This document shows, piece after piece, positions 50,732 to 60,271 of a stretch of DNA of 64,000 nt. Each line of letters starts with the position of its first letter. Positions within the stretch are counted from its first letter, which is position 1. Source of the stretch: Sphingobacterium alkalisoli (GTDB taxonomy: Bacteria; Bacteroidota; Bacteroidia; Sphingobacteriales; Sphingobacteriaceae); contig NZ_SUKA01000002.1 in assembly GCF_005049105.1 (NCBI RefSeq), forward strand, positions 1 to 64,000. Direction: 5' to 3'. Below the pieces are notes generated by a model. That model worked only from the letters and a program-made list of their open reading frames with translations, was not told the origin of the DNA and did not search any database. Made by a program: the position numbers and the translations under genes.

Positions 50732-51746
50732 ACCCGGCTCCAAATGCTGCCAAGCATACGAGGTCGCCTTTTTTGATACGTCCTTGCTCCCAGGCCTCAC
50801 ACAGGGCAATAGGAATGGACGCTGCGGTAGTATTACCATACTTTTGGATATTGTTAAAAACTTTATCGTCACTCAAGTTTAATGTTTTCTGAACGAATTG
50901 CGAAATCCGCAAGTTTGCCTGATGTGGAATCAACATATCGATCTCATCCGTTCGTAAATTATTCTTGGCTAAGGCTTCGGCGATTACCTCGGGAAATTTG
51001 ACTACTGCTTTCTTAAATACGGCCTGTCCGTCCATATAGGGGAAAGCGGTGCCATCTTCTAGCATCTCCGTCGTCATGAACATACCTCCCAGTTCCTGAT
51101 CCGGCCAGTTGGGCTGATCTTCTAACCATATACCGCCCGAAGCTCCAGGGTAATACATGGCCAGTTTTTCAGCATCTGCACCGTCGGAGTGAAGGTGTGT
51201 ACTCAATATGCCGCTACCCTCCTCGGTAGTCGGCTGAATAACGACTGCGCCTGCGCCGTCGCCAAATATGACAGATACATTGCGACCGCGTGTAGAATAA
51301 TCTAAAGCGAAGGAATGTTTTTCAGATCCTACGACAAGTACATTCTTATACATACCGGTTTTGACAAATTGATCTGCTATGGATAGTGCATAGATAAAGC
51401 CTGAGCATTGATTACGGACATCCAGCGCACCAATTTCTTTCATGCCCATCTCGCGTTGCAACAATACGGCACAGCCGGGGAAATAATAATCAGGAGAGAG
51501 CGTAGCGAATACGATGAAATCTACATCTTGAGCTGCAATGTTGGCACGTTCTATGGCGATCTTTGCGGCTTCGATCCCCATTGTGGTGGTGGTCTCTCCG
51601 ATGCGGTCGGCATAACGACGCTCTTGTATTCCTGTACGTTCTTGGATCCATTCGTCGCTTGTTTCCATAAAACGAGTTAGATCGGTATTTGTATAAATGT
51701 TTTTAGGTACATAATACCCTACACCTGCTATCGTGGACTGAAACAT
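50700..51746 (-). CDS. 3-oxoacyl-ACP synthase III (FabH-like)
   Basis: 348 residues, thiolase-fold condensing enzyme. Catalytic triad visible: Cys114 in VRNQCSGFIYALSIA, His275 in LIPHQANLRISQ, Asn305 in YGNTTAASIPIAL. A long insertion around 200-235 (GASGGIWLEDQPNWPDQELG) is typical of Bacteroidota members. It could be housekeeping FabH, starting fatty acid synthesis, or a condensing partner of the OleC-like ligase. It is transcribed against the cluster and divergently from clpS, so it is probably its own transcription unit. Confidence 0.9.
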   Translation of the reverse strand: MFQSTIAGVGYYVPKNIYTNTDLTRFMETSDEWIQERTGIQERRYADRIGETTTTMGIEAAKIAIERANIAAQDVDFIVFATLSPDYYFPGCAVLLQREMGMKEIGALDVRNQCSGFIYALSIADQFVKTGMYKNVLVVGSEKHSFALDYSTRGRNVSVIFGDGAGAVVIQPTTEEGSGILSTHLHSDGADAEKLAMYYPGASGGIWLEDQPNWPDQELGGMFMTTEMLEDGTAFPYMDGQAVFKKAVVKFPEVIAEALAKNNLRTDEIDMLIPHQANLRISQFVQKTLNLSDDKVFNNIQKYGNTTAASIPIALCEAWEQGRIKKGDLVCLAAFGAGFTWGSALIRW

Positions 51747-51820
51747 AAGTTTATATCGTAATTCGTAATCAATTATAGGTAAAATTACGCTTTTTTTGAA
51801 AAATAAGTTATTTTTGCAGT

Positions 51821-52102
51821 ATGAGTGTCGAAACCGCAGAAGAAACCTTTACATTGGAAGAGATCTTAGCCTCTTTTAAAGAGTCCAATAGATTGATTTT
51901 GTGGAATGATGAAACCAATACATTTGACCATGTCATTTACTGCTTAATCCACCATCTACAATATACTGAAACAGAATCCGAACGCATTGCCTGGAAGGTA
52001 CACAATGACGGGAAATGTGCGATTTTAGAGGGGTCATTTACCGAGATGGAGATCTACCGAAAAATCCTTAAAGCAGAAGGTCTTACCGTCTCTGTAGAGT
52101 AG
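51821..52102 (+). CDS. clpS: ATP-dependent Clp protease adaptor ClpS
   Basis: 93 residues. The core LILWNDETNTFDHVIYCL, then WKVHNDGKCAILEGSFTEME and KILKAEGLTVSVE, is the ClpS fold with the N-degron pocket. ClpS hands substrates with destabilising N-termini to ClpAP. Divergent from fabH; TATTTTTG at 51809-51816 is a perfect -7-type box only 4 bp before the ATG. Confidence 0.9.
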   Translation: MSVETAEETFTLEEILASFKESNRLILWNDETNTFDHVIYCLIHHLQYTETESERIAWKVHNDGKCAILEGSFTEMEIYRKILKAEGLTVSVE

Positions 52103-52197
52103 ATTTCGCTTTTGTTCTACGAGTAATATTGCAGTTACGTTGTCCGTTGCTATTACAAAAATGACCACTTTTGTAAGACGTGGAACTATTAGATAAT

Positions 52198-54645
52198 ATG
52201 CAATTTAAACTTTTTTTTATTTTATTAATTGTTATTCCAACAATTTCTTTTGCCCAAAAGGCGCAGGTTAATGCAATCGTGATTGATGCTGAGACGAACC
52301 AGCCAATAGTAGGTGCTAGCGCAGCCCTATTGAGCCAATCGACTAAGGCTTATATTCGGGGTCAACAGACCGAAGCTGGGGGTAAACTGAACTTTGAGGA
52401 TGTAGGTCCGGGTACCTATGCACTACGTGTTACCTATGTGGGATTAACGAACTACATGCATGAGAATATCGTGATTACGAATAAATCGACTTCAATTGAA
52501 TTAGGAACACTGGCAATGTTATCTGATGGGCAACGGCTGAAAGAAGTGGTGGTACAGGGAAAGGTGCCTGAATTGCGATTAGATATTGATAAAAAGGTAT
52601 TTGATGCTTCGCAGAGTATGGTAAGTGTGGGAGGGACGGCGTCGGATCTGCTTGCGAATGTACCCACATTACAGGTGGATATGGACGGATCGGTCTCGCT
52701 AAGAGGATCTAGTTCGGTAAGAATCTTAATCGACGGTAAGGAGTCTGCAATGGCCGGAAGTGACATCAATTCATTGTTACAATCTTTACCTGCAAATGCA
52801 ATTGACAAAGTAGAGCTTATTACAAATCCTTCCTCAAAATATGATGCAGAAGGGCAATCCGGTATTATCAACATTATATTAAAGAAGAACATCCGTACCG
52901 GCTTAAACGGGAATGTGAATGTTTCCGGTGGATCCTATCATAACTATATGGCTGGTGCAACGCTGAATTACAGAGACAGTAAATTTAATTACTTCGGGAG
53001 CTATAATTTTAACAGACGGAATAATGTAGGTTCTGGCAAGCGCGAGAATTTTTATCGCAGTAATAACAGTCAAATCAATAATACGGAAGAGTCTTCTCGA
53101 ATAGGATTAAACAATACGATAAAGCTAGGTGTAGATTATTACATGGATGACAAGACCACGTTTAGTATATCGAGTAATTTGAGCATACGAGACAATAATA
53201 GGACTTCGGAGTTGTTCTATACCTATTTCAATAATCCACAATTCACGGGTACCAGCAATAGATTGTCCGCGCAAAACGAAGATGATCTTGGCTATGATAT
53301 AAATTTTGATTTTTCACGTAAACTGAATGAAGCGGGATCTGAATTAACGGCTAATTTTAGTTATGGAAGTGACACGGAAGATGGTGTAAATGACTTTGAA
53401 CAAACTTATTCTGACTTATACCCAATGTCAAGTAGGATAAACAAAACATCAGAAGACGGTGAGAATATAAATCTACAACTCGATTATGTACTTCCTTTAG
53501 GAGAGGATCGTAAGTTTGAATCGGGTTATCGGGGTATTATCCGTAATTCGTTTGACACACAGTTTTCAGATACGTTGAACACCATTGATAACAGCTATTT
53601 GCCTGATTATTCAATTAGTAATGATTTTGATATGAGAAGCGGAGTGCATGCACTCTACGTTAATTATCAGGATAAGCTGACGCAGCGAATAGGGTATCAG
53701 ATTGGTCTCCGGGCGGAACAAGCCGACCTGAACACAACATACTTTTCAAAAGATCCTACTGTGCCCGAGGATGAAATTGCTACGGATGGCAAATTGGATT
53801 ATTTCAGGGTATATCCAAGTGCTTTTTTAACTTACCAAATTGGTGAAAAGGAAGATAAGGTACAGCTTAGTTATACCAGAAGGGTTCAAAGACCCCGGGG
53901 ATGGCAAGTAAATCCATTTGAAAATGTATCGGACGATATGAATAGGCGTCAAGGAAATCCAAATCTAATGCCGGAAGACATTCATTCAATGGAGTTGAGC
54001 TATGCAAAATTTTATGAGAAATGGAATTTTATATCATCAGCTTACTATCGACGAATGAACGATGTGATGCAACCCTATATTTATCGCGTAGACGAGGAAA
54101 CAAGTGTGACCTATAGCAAATGGGAAAATTTAACAAATTCTAATGTAGCTGGGCTAGAGTTGATCAGTAAGATCAACTTTGCGAGCTGGCTTGATGCAAC
54201 TTGGAATGGCAATTTATCGTACAACAAGTTCGAGGGTAATCCCGAATATAATATTCAAGAACAGGAGGGAATTAATTGGGATACTAATTTGACAAGTAAT
54301 TTGAAGTTTACAAATACGCTTGCTATACAAGCTCGTGCCGACTACTTCGCGCCTAGAATTATGGCCCAGGGGAAATCAAAATATATGACTGGCGTGGATG
54401 TCGCACTTCGTAAAGATATTCTGAATAAGAAAGGAAGCATCATGTTTAATGTGCGCGATTTGTTTGATACACGCCGCTTTGGAGCAGAAACGTTCACGCC
54501 GCAGGTCAATTCAAGTTTTGAACATCGATGGATGAAGCGCATGTTCACCTTATCGTTTTCGTATCGATTCGGAATTCAGGATTTGAATAGAAATAAGAAA
54601 AATGGCGATGAGATGCTAGGTGATGACATGGGAGGAGAATATTAA
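52198..54645 (+). CDS. Outer-membrane beta-barrel receptor (TonB-dependent-receptor-like)
   Basis: 815 residues from the ATG at 52198 (MQFKLFFILLIVIPTISFAQ, a good signal peptide); a GTG at 52180 would add six. Residues 20-105: carboxypeptidase regulatory-like domain (VIDAETNQPIVGASAALLS). Residues about 115-215: plug domain (VPTLQVDMDGSVSLRGSSS, VRILIDGKE, KVELITNPSSKYDAEGQSGI). The rest is a large barrel of the OMP_b-brl_3 type found in Bacteroidota, with YTRRVQRPRGWQVNPF and NRRQGNPNLMPEDIHSMELS. The ligand is unknown and no SusD partner is adjacent. A terminator follows. Confidence 0.85.
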   Translation: MQFKLFFILLIVIPTISFAQKAQVNAIVIDAETNQPIVGASAALLSQSTKAYIRGQQTEAGGKLNFEDVGPGTYALRVTYVGLTNYMHENIVITNKSTSIELGTLAMLSDGQRLKEVVVQGKVPELRLDIDKKVFDASQSMVSVGGTASDLLANVPTLQVDMDGSVSLRGSSSVRILIDGKESAMAGSDINSLLQSLPANAIDKVELITNPSSKYDAEGQSGIINIILKKNIRTGLNGNVNVSGGSYHNYMAGATLNYRDSKFNYFGSYNFNRRNNVGSGKRENFYRSNNSQINNTEESSRIGLNNTIKLGVDYYMDDKTTFSISSNLSIRDNNRTSELFYTYFNNPQFTGTSNRLSAQNEDDLGYDINFDFSRKLNEAGSELTANFSYGSDTEDGVNDFEQTYSDLYPMSSRINKTSEDGENINLQLDYVLPLGEDRKFESGYRGIIRNSFDTQFSDTLNTIDNSYLPDYSISNDFDMRSGVHALYVNYQDKLTQRIGYQIGLRAEQADLNTTYFSKDPTVPEDEIATDGKLDYFRVYPSAFLTYQIGEKEDKVQLSYTRRVQRPRGWQVNPFENVSDDMNRRQGNPNLMPEDIHSMELSYAKFYEKWNFISSAYYRRMNDVMQPYIYRVDEETSVTYSKWENLTNSNVAGLELISKINFASWLDATWNGNLSYNKFEGNPEYNIQEQEGINWDTNLTSNLKFTNTLAIQARADYFAPRIMAQGKSKYMTGVDVALRKDILNKKGSIMFNVRDLFDTRRFGAETFTPQVNSSFEHRWMKRMFTLSFSYRFGIQDLNRNKKNGDEMLGDDMGGEY

Positions 54646-54670
54646 TTTTAGTTTGTTAATACAATGTTAA

Positions 54671-54702
54671 GCCAAATTTCATTTGAAATTTGGCTTTTCT
54701 TT
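54671..54702 (+). terminator. Rho-independent terminator
   Basis: GCCAAATTTC (54671-54680) and GAAATTTGGC (54685-54694) form a perfect 10-bp stem with a 4-nt loop, followed by TTTTCTTTTT. It ends the receptor transcript and rules out a start for the DUF1080 gene at the upstream ATG 54664. Confidence 0.9.
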
Positions 54703-54744
54703 TTACTATCTTTATTATCTATCTTAAGACAAAAAAAAATAAAA

Positions 54745-55557
54745 ATGAAAAAAACTTCTATTTTAACCTGTGCACTTGCGGGGGTCCTTTCGATTTCTGC
54801 CTGTAAAGCACAAAAAAATACAGATGCTGTGGAAAATAAAATAAACTACGAACTGCTGGATCTTCCGAAAGTAAATATTAAAAATTTTAAGAAAAATGCA
54901 AGTGGAGCATACGTCATATTCGACGGATCTTCCTTAGAGGGATGGCGAGGTTATAACAAGGATCACATTCCTAATAAATGGGGGTTGGATGAGGGTACGT
55001 TGAAATTCTCAAAAGCACCTAATGTAAGTTCTCCGGAAGGAGGGGACTTGATTTTTGCACATGACTTCAAAAATTTTGAACTGGAATTTGAGTGGAAGAT
55101 ATCTGAAGGAGGCAACTCAGGGGTGTTCTTTTTGGCAAAAGAAATAAAAGACCAGCCGATTTATGTTTCGAGTCCTGAATTTCAGTTGTTGGACAACGAA
55201 AGACATCCAGATGCAAAGCTCGGTGTGGACAACAACCGGAAATCAGCTTCGCTCTATGATATGATCCCTGCAAAGCCGCAAAATGCTAAACCTGCTGGCG
55301 AATGGAATAGTTCGAAAATAGTAGTGAAGAAGGGTAAGGTATCTCATTACCAAAATGGCGTAAAAGTAGTCGAATATGAACTTTGGTCACCGGCTTGGAC
55401 AGAAATATTACAGGCAAGTAAATTTAGCAAAGAAAAATGGCCATTAGCTTTTGAATTGTTGAATAATGTGGGCGGCGATTCGAAGTCTGGTGTGATTGGA
55501 TTTCAAGATCACGGAGATGATGTCTGGCTGAGGAATATCACCGTAAAGGTTCTCTAA
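54745..55557 (+). CDS. DUF1080 lipoprotein (3-keto-glucoside hydrolase-type domain)
   Basis: 270 residues. Start at 54745 gives a lipoprotein signal peptide (MKKTSILTCALAGVLSISAC, lipidated Cys20); the longer frame from 54664 runs through a terminator. The domain 50-270 has the DUF1080 pattern: GSSLEGWRGYN, GDLIFAHDFKNFELEFEWKI, NSGVFFLAKE, PEFQLLDNERHPDA, and the end GVIGFQDHGDDVWLRNITVK. Members have been linked to 3-ketodisaccharide hydrolysis, and fold like concanavalin-type lectins. Surface or periplasmic sugar metabolism is likely. Confidence 0.9.
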   Translation: MKKTSILTCALAGVLSISACKAQKNTDAVENKINYELLDLPKVNIKNFKKNASGAYVIFDGSSLEGWRGYNKDHIPNKWGLDEGTLKFSKAPNVSSPEGGDLIFAHDFKNFELEFEWKISEGGNSGVFFLAKEIKDQPIYVSSPEFQLLDNERHPDAKLGVDNNRKSASLYDMIPAKPQNAKPAGEWNSSKIVVKKGKVSHYQNGVKVVEYELWSPAWTEILQASKFSKEKWPLAFELLNNVGGDSKSGVIGFQDHGDDVWLRNITVKVL

Positions 55558-55582
55558 GGATCTAAGGTTTGCCTAAAGAAAA

Positions 55583-55620
55583 AGAATTGCAGACTTTTTA
55601 AAAGATAGTCTGCAGTTCTT
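55583..55620. terminator. Bidirectional terminator hairpin
   Basis: AGAATTGCAGACT (55583-55595) pairs with AGTCTGCAGTTCT (55608-55620) with a single G-T pair, with A and T runs around the loop. It lies between convergent genes and overlaps the 3' end of yjjG. Confidence 0.75.
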
Positions 55621-56299
55621 CAAGACCATGTACCATTAATGGAATGTCATCCGGTTTGTCGGCACGGATAGGATTGAAAAAAATAGCATCCATCCCGTAG
55701 TTAAGGGCTCCTCTTACATCTGCATCCAGACTGTCTCCGATCATAACCGCATTTTCTTTTTGCGTTTGGCCATTGTAGATAGCATATTCAAATATGCGCG
55801 GATCTGGTTTATTGATGCCGAATATTTCAGAAATAACAATAGTTTTAAAATACGAGTTCAGCTGGCTGTGTGCTAGCTTTTTCTCGCAAGCTTCCTTGAA
55901 CCCGTTGGATATCAAATGCAGGTTGTATTTGCTTTTTAAATAGGTTAATGTTTCATGCGCATGCGGAAATAGATTGGTTTTTGTCGGACAAATTTCCATA
56001 TATTCATTTTCAAAATCTTCTGGAAACAATTCAGGTGCTACTCCCAATGCTAAAAAGGTGTCTGCAAAGCGGGATTTACGTAAGGTCGCTTTATCGATTT
56101 TACCTTGGTGATATAAGGCCCATAGCCTATGATTATTCTGCGTGTATGCTGCAATAAATAAATCCGGATTGTGCTGATTGAATAAATCAGGGAATCGGTA
56201 CTTGAAATATAAATCATGAAGTGTCTCCTTTGCGTTTTTGTCAAAATCCCAAATGGTGTGATCTAGATCAAAGAAGATATCTTTTTTTGCCTTAAACAT
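55598..56299 (-). CDS. yjjG: HAD-family pyrimidine nucleotidase YjjG-like
   Basis: 233 residues from the ATG at 56299 (MFKAKKDIFFDLDHTIWDFD), which places the HAD nucleophile normally; an ATG at 56332 would add 11. Motif I FFDLDHTIWD, motif II LISNG (HLISNGFKE), motif III Lys in SEIFGINKPDPRIF, motif IV VMIGDSLDADVRGALNYGMD. YjjG dephosphorylates non-canonical pyrimidine nucleotides in the cytosol. Monocistronic as far as can be seen. Confidence 0.85.
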   Translation of the reverse strand: MFKAKKDIFFDLDHTIWDFDKNAKETLHDLYFKYRFPDLFNQHNPDLFIAAYTQNNHRLWALYHQGKIDKATLRKSRFADTFLALGVAPELFPEDFENEYMEICPTKTNLFPHAHETLTYLKSKYNLHLISNGFKEACEKKLAHSQLNSYFKTIVISEIFGINKPDPRIFEYAIYNGQTQKENAVMIGDSLDADVRGALNYGMDAIFFNPIRADKPDDIPLMVHGLEELQTIF

Positions 56300-56508
56300 A
56301 TGCAAACTTATATAAATTGTTGTTAAATGCAATTATACCTTCGTTAATTAGGCTAGGCACTTCTGCGTCTCTGGAAACTTATTATTACAATACAAATCTA
56401 CAAGAGGCTAAAGATGTATCGATCCTTCGATCTTATTAGTGTCATAAAATGCGAGCTGTTTTAGAATGAGGTGGTATTTAAGTATTTTTGTCGGTGTTGA
56501 TAATCAGA

Positions 56509-57384
56509 ATGAAAAAGTCTTTATTTTTATTTTATTTTCTTGTTTTTTATGCATCTGCCCAGTTAATATGGTGGGGGTATATGTTAGTTAATTTTGAGCC
56601 TGAACGCAAGGGGATGATTTTTGGGGAGGGGATGATCTTTATGTTTATTTTCATTTGGGGGGCCTTGCGCCTTAAAAGACAATTTAAAGAAGAGTATAGA
56701 ACACATCAGCAACAGCAAAACTTTTTGTTAGCCGTGACGCACGAATTAAAATCACCGTTAGCCTCCGTTAAGTTGTACTTACAGACGATACAGAAGCGTG
56801 ATTTGGACCGAGAGCAACAACGGATGTTTCTATCTAACTCGCTAAAGGATATTGAGCGATTAGACTATCTGGTGGAGAATGTATTATTGGCTACAAAGCT
56901 GGAAAATAGAAGCTTTAGTTTTCCCAAAGAGGATTTCAACATGTCTGAACTTGTGGCAGATGTAGTGGATAGGCTGCAGAAGAATGCCTGTAAAACAGAG
57001 ATCATTAAACCGCATGTCGAACAGGATGTTATCTTATATGCCGATAAGTTTGCGATAACGAATGTCGTTACGAATCTGATCGAAAATGCCGTCAAATACT
57101 CTCCACCATGTGCCCATATTGAGGTGAACCTATTTCCGAAAGAAAATTCATTGGTCTTTTCTGTGTCGGATCATGGAATTGGTGTTTCCGATGAAGAGAA
57201 AAAGCTTATATTTAATAAGTTTTATCGCGTAGGAAATGAATCTACTCGCAAAACTAAAGGTACAGGTTTAGGGTTATATATAGTTAAAACAGTATTGCAA
57301 AAACATAATGCTTCTATTAGGGTTAAAGATAATCATCCGTCAGGGAGCATTTTTGAAGTAACATTTTACAATTATGCAAAGTAA
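56509..57384 (+). CDS. Two-component sensor histidine kinase
   Basis: 291 residues from the ATG at 56509; a TTG at 56488 would add seven. Two N-terminal transmembrane helices (about 3-24 and 37-54) with a very short periplasmic loop, so sensing is probably within the membrane or cytosol. Then HisKA with LLAVTHELKSPLASVKLYLQ (phosphorylatable His), and the ATPase domain: N box NLIENAVKYSPPC, G1 SDHGIGVSDEEKKLIF, G2 TKGTGLGLYIVK. The last 11 bp overlap the response regulator gene. Confidence 0.92.
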   Translation: MKKSLFLFYFLVFYASAQLIWWGYMLVNFEPERKGMIFGEGMIFMFIFIWGALRLKRQFKEEYRTHQQQQNFLLAVTHELKSPLASVKLYLQTIQKRDLDREQQRMFLSNSLKDIERLDYLVENVLLATKLENRSFSFPKEDFNMSELVADVVDRLQKNACKTEIIKPHVEQDVILYADKFAITNVVTNLIENAVKYSPPCAHIEVNLFPKENSLVFSVSDHGIGVSDEEKKLIFNKFYRVGNESTRKTKGTGLGLYIVKTVLQKHNASIRVKDNHPSGSIFEVTFYNYAK

Positions 57385-58096
57385 GCAAAGAATATTATTA
57401 GTCGAAGATGAAGAACACTTGCTAGAGGCTATCAAGTTGAATCTCGAATTGGAAGGTTACCGTGTTACGACCGCTACCGATGGAAAAAAAGCACTGAAAG
57501 TTTTTAAGGAAGAACGTTTCAACCTTGTTGTTCTTGATGTGATGATTCCGGAAATCGACGGGTTTCAAGTTGCGGAAACCATTCGTCTTCAGAATACCGA
57601 AGTCCCTATTATGTTTTTGACAGCCAAAAATAGTAGTGAGGATCGCATCACTGGTTTAAAGAAGGGAGCTGATGACTATCTTGTCAAACCTTTCAATCTG
57701 GAAGAACTTATTTTACGGGTGGGCAACCTTGTCCGTAGAGGTATGAAAGGAGATGATTTGAAAGAATTGAACTCCTACACGATCGGTGATAAAACTATCT
57801 ATTTTAATTCGTATGAATTGCACCAAGCAGATGGCAGTATCACTTCGTTGACAAAAAAGGAGACCATGTTGCTAAAATTGTTGATTGAACGACGAAATGA
57901 GGCCGTATCACGTGAACAGATCTTAGAAACAGTATGGAATTATGATGTTTATCCGTCCACACGTACGATAGATAATTTTATTCTTACTTTCCGTAAATAT
58001 TTTGAACCCGATCAAAAGCATCCTATATATTTTCATTCTATTCGTGGGGTAGGGTATAAATTTACAGATAATCCGGAAGGGCAACCTCAACAATAA
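57374..58096 (+). CDS. OmpR-family response regulator
   Basis: 240 residues. Receiver domain (1-120): acidic pair in LLVEDEEHLL, phospho-acceptor Asp in LVVLDVMIPEIDGFQ, Thr/Ala and Lys switch region in PIMFLTAKNS and DDYLVKPFNLEEL. C-terminal winged-helix DNA-binding domain (about 135-235) with LTKKETMLLKLLIERRNEAV, REQILETVW, STRTIDNFILTFRKYFEPD and SIRGVGYKF. Partner of the overlapping kinase. The following TPR gene and hemE are 1 bp or less apart, so the operon may continue into haem synthesis. Confidence 0.93.
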   Translation: MQSKQRILLVEDEEHLLEAIKLNLELEGYRVTTATDGKKALKVFKEERFNLVVLDVMIPEIDGFQVAETIRLQNTEVPIMFLTAKNSSEDRITGLKKGADDYLVKPFNLEELILRVGNLVRRGMKGDDLKELNSYTIGDKTIYFNSYELHQADGSITSLTKKETMLLKLLIERRNEAVSREQILETVWNYDVYPSTRTIDNFILTFRKYFEPDQKHPIYFHSIRGVGYKFTDNPEGQPQQ

Positions 58097-58097
58097 A

Positions 58098-58613
58098 ATG
58101 AACACAAGGTTTCGTTTTATACTGATTGCGATCGCAGTAATCTTATTAGCGTATGCTGTGATTTCAGCGCATTACTACCTTTGTGTATACCTATTGGGTT
58201 TTATCGGTTTTATCATATGGACCCAATATCGAGATGGTACTGTTTTTTTGGCAACTCAGGCATTTCATAAGCAAGACTATGAAAAAACCAAGCAATTGTT
58301 GGAAGAAATAAAAAATCCGGATCATTTACGTAAGGGGCGTCGAAATTTTTACGAGTTTATGTTAGGTAATATTGCAATGCATGAGGGACATATAGAGGAG
58401 GCAGAATATCACTTCCAACTTGCTTCCCGGCTACCTTGGCGCAAAGATCATGAAAAGGGCATGGTGTTGATCAATTTAGCAAATATAAATTTACGTAAAA
58501 AAGAGTATGACAGGGTGCTTGCCTATCTGGATTTAGCAGATAAGTTGATATTGACGACTCGTCAGAAAAGTATAGTGGACAAAATTAAAAACGAAGTAAA
58601 TAAACATAGTTAG
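58098..58613 (+). CDS. Membrane-anchored TPR-like protein
   Basis: 171 residues. Residues 7-45 form one or two transmembrane helices (FILIAIAVILLAYAVISAHY and LLGFIGFIIW). The soluble part (50-171) is helical with TPR-like repeats: QAFHKQDYEKTKQLLEEIKN, MHEGHIEEAEYHFQLAS, NINLRKKEYDRVLAYLDLAD. No enzyme motif. It is in one operon with the two-component system (1-bp gap) and hemE (stop overlaps the GTG start). Its function is unknown. Confidence 0.7.
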   Translation: MNTRFRFILIAIAVILLAYAVISAHYYLCVYLLGFIGFIIWTQYRDGTVFLATQAFHKQDYEKTKQLLEEIKNPDHLRKGRRNFYEFMLGNIAMHEGHIEEAEYHFQLASRLPWRKDHEKGMVLINLANINLRKKEYDRVLAYLDLADKLILTTRQKSIVDKIKNEVNKHS

Positions 58614-59647
58614 TGAGTACAACTTTACAGAACGATTTATTAATTAGAGCTGCTTTATCACAGCAAACAGAACGACCTCCGGTATGGATGATGCGTCAGG
58701 CAGGAAGATTTATGCCGCAATATTGGGAAATTAAGAATAAATATTCGTTCTTAGAAATGTGTAAAACGCCCGAAATTGCAGCGGATGTCACCATGCTACC
58801 TGTCGATCTTTTGGGAATTGATGCTGCCATTCTTTTCTCCGATATTTTGGTAACGGCCGAAGCAATGGGAGGGGACCTTTCGTTCGAACAGGGGATAGGT
58901 CCGCGTTTTTCGAATCCAGTGCGATCTGTCGCAGACGCCGAAAGCTTGTCTACGGACTGTTTGGATAAATTACAATATGTTGCGGATGCGATAAAGGTAA
59001 TTCAACAGCGCCTCAATGGAACAATTCCTTTGATTGGTTTTGCAGGTGCGCCGTTTACCATTTTAAGCTATCTAGTCGAAGGCGGTTCGTCCAAAGATTT
59101 TAAGCTCACGAAGCTATTGCTAAACAATGAACCTCAGCTAGCACATGCCATTCTGCAGAAAATCGCTGATGTGACTGTTGATTATTTAAATATGCAAATA
59201 GTAGCCGGTGTGAATGCCGTTCAGCTATTTGATAGTTGGGCTCTTGCTCTTTCTTGGAATGATTATCAGGAATTTTCGCACCGGTACAATAAATATATCC
59301 TTTCTAGAATCCATAGAACAGTCCCGGTGATATCCTTTTGTAAAGGCTCTTCAGTCTTCGCTCCTATAATGGCGGAAGCTAACCCGGATGTAATTTCGGT
59401 AGATTGGAATGCGGACCTGAAAAACATCAAAAATATGCTTCCAGAGGGAATAGCAGTGCAGGGTAACTTGGATCCATTTGTGCTATATGCAGAAAAAGAA
59501 GTGATTAAGAGGAAAATATTGCAGCTATTTGAACGAATGCGTGGCGAAAATGGATTTATATTTAATTTGGGGCATGGAATAATGCCGGATATTCCATTTG
59601 ATAACGTAAAATATGCGATTGATGTGGTCAAGGAATTTAGATACTAA
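58613..59647 (+). CDS. hemE: Uroporphyrinogen decarboxylase
   Basis: 344 residues, the usual length. GTG start at 58613 overlaps the previous stop (TAGTG). Signature PPVWMMRQAGRFMPQYWE near the N-terminus, and further family motifs FSDILVTAEAMGGDL, GFAGAPFTILSYLVEGG, FDSWALALS and GNLDPFVLYA, FNLGHGIMPDIP. It converts uroporphyrinogen III to coproporphyrinogen III in cytosolic haem synthesis. hemJ follows 52 bp downstream. Confidence 0.96.
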   Translation: MSTTLQNDLLIRAALSQQTERPPVWMMRQAGRFMPQYWEIKNKYSFLEMCKTPEIAADVTMLPVDLLGIDAAILFSDILVTAEAMGGDLSFEQGIGPRFSNPVRSVADAESLSTDCLDKLQYVADAIKVIQQRLNGTIPLIGFAGAPFTILSYLVEGGSSKDFKLTKLLLNNEPQLAHAILQKIADVTVDYLNMQIVAGVNAVQLFDSWALALSWNDYQEFSHRYNKYILSRIHRTVPVISFCKGSSVFAPIMAEANPDVISVDWNADLKNIKNMLPEGIAVQGNLDPFVLYAEKEVIKRKILQLFERMRGENGFIFNLGHGIMPDIPFDNVKYAIDVVKEFRY

Positions 59648-59699
59648 GTAATATATACGGCACTTACGGCGCGACAATGCAGGATTTTTAATTTTAGCC

Positions 59700-60251
59700 A
59701 TGCTTTACCTCTATGCAAAAGCCATCCATATTATTTTCGTCATTTGTTGGATGGCGGGGTTGTTTTATATGCCTAGATTATTTGTTTACCATACTGAAGC
59801 CAAAAGTAGGGTGGATAATGAGTATCAGGTTTTGCATAAGCAATTTAGTATAATGGAAAGTAGGCTTTGGTGGGTGATTGCTACCCCATCGATGTATATT
59901 ACTGTTGTATCGGCTTTGGTGATGCTATATGTTAATCCGGGGCTGTTGTCAATGGGGTGGATGCATATGAAATTGTTGTTTGTCGGAGGGATGATATTTT
60001 ATCATTTCAAGACCCAATACATGATGTATCAATTACGGGATGAGCGATCAACCTGGACTTCTGCGAGGTTGAGAATGTGGAATGAAGTTTCTACGATACT
60101 TCTGTTCGCAATTGTTTTTGTTGTCGTCCTAAAGTCGGCGTTGAATTGGATTTTTGGTGTATTAGGTTTATTGGGATTAACAGTTGTATTGATGCTGTTG
60201 ATCAAAGCGTATAAAAAATATCGGAAAAGTAAAGGTGAGAAAGTAGACTAA
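59700..60251 (+). CDS. hemJ: Protoporphyrinogen oxidase HemJ
   Basis: 183 residues, CopD/HemJ family integral membrane protein with four to five helices. The N-terminal motif KAIHIIFVICWMAGLFYMPR with the conserved His, FVYHTEAKS, and the WMHMKLLFVGGM segment with the conserved Lys match HemJ, which oxidises protoporphyrinogen IX in bacteria lacking HemG and HemY. Its place next to hemE supports the call. Confidence 0.88.
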   Translation: MLYLYAKAIHIIFVICWMAGLFYMPRLFVYHTEAKSRVDNEYQVLHKQFSIMESRLWWVIATPSMYITVVSALVMLYVNPGLLSMGWMHMKLLFVGGMIFYHFKTQYMMYQLRDERSTWTSARLRMWNEVSTILLFAIVFVVVLKSALNWIFGVLGLLGLTVVLMLLIKAYKKYRKSKGEKVD

Positions 60252-60271
60252 CTGATTTAATAGAAATTATT

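Noticed and set aside
54664..54744. An N-terminal extension of the DUF1080 protein from the ATG at 54664
   Set aside because: It runs through a perfect terminator hairpin, and the ATG at 54745 yields a proper lipoprotein signal.
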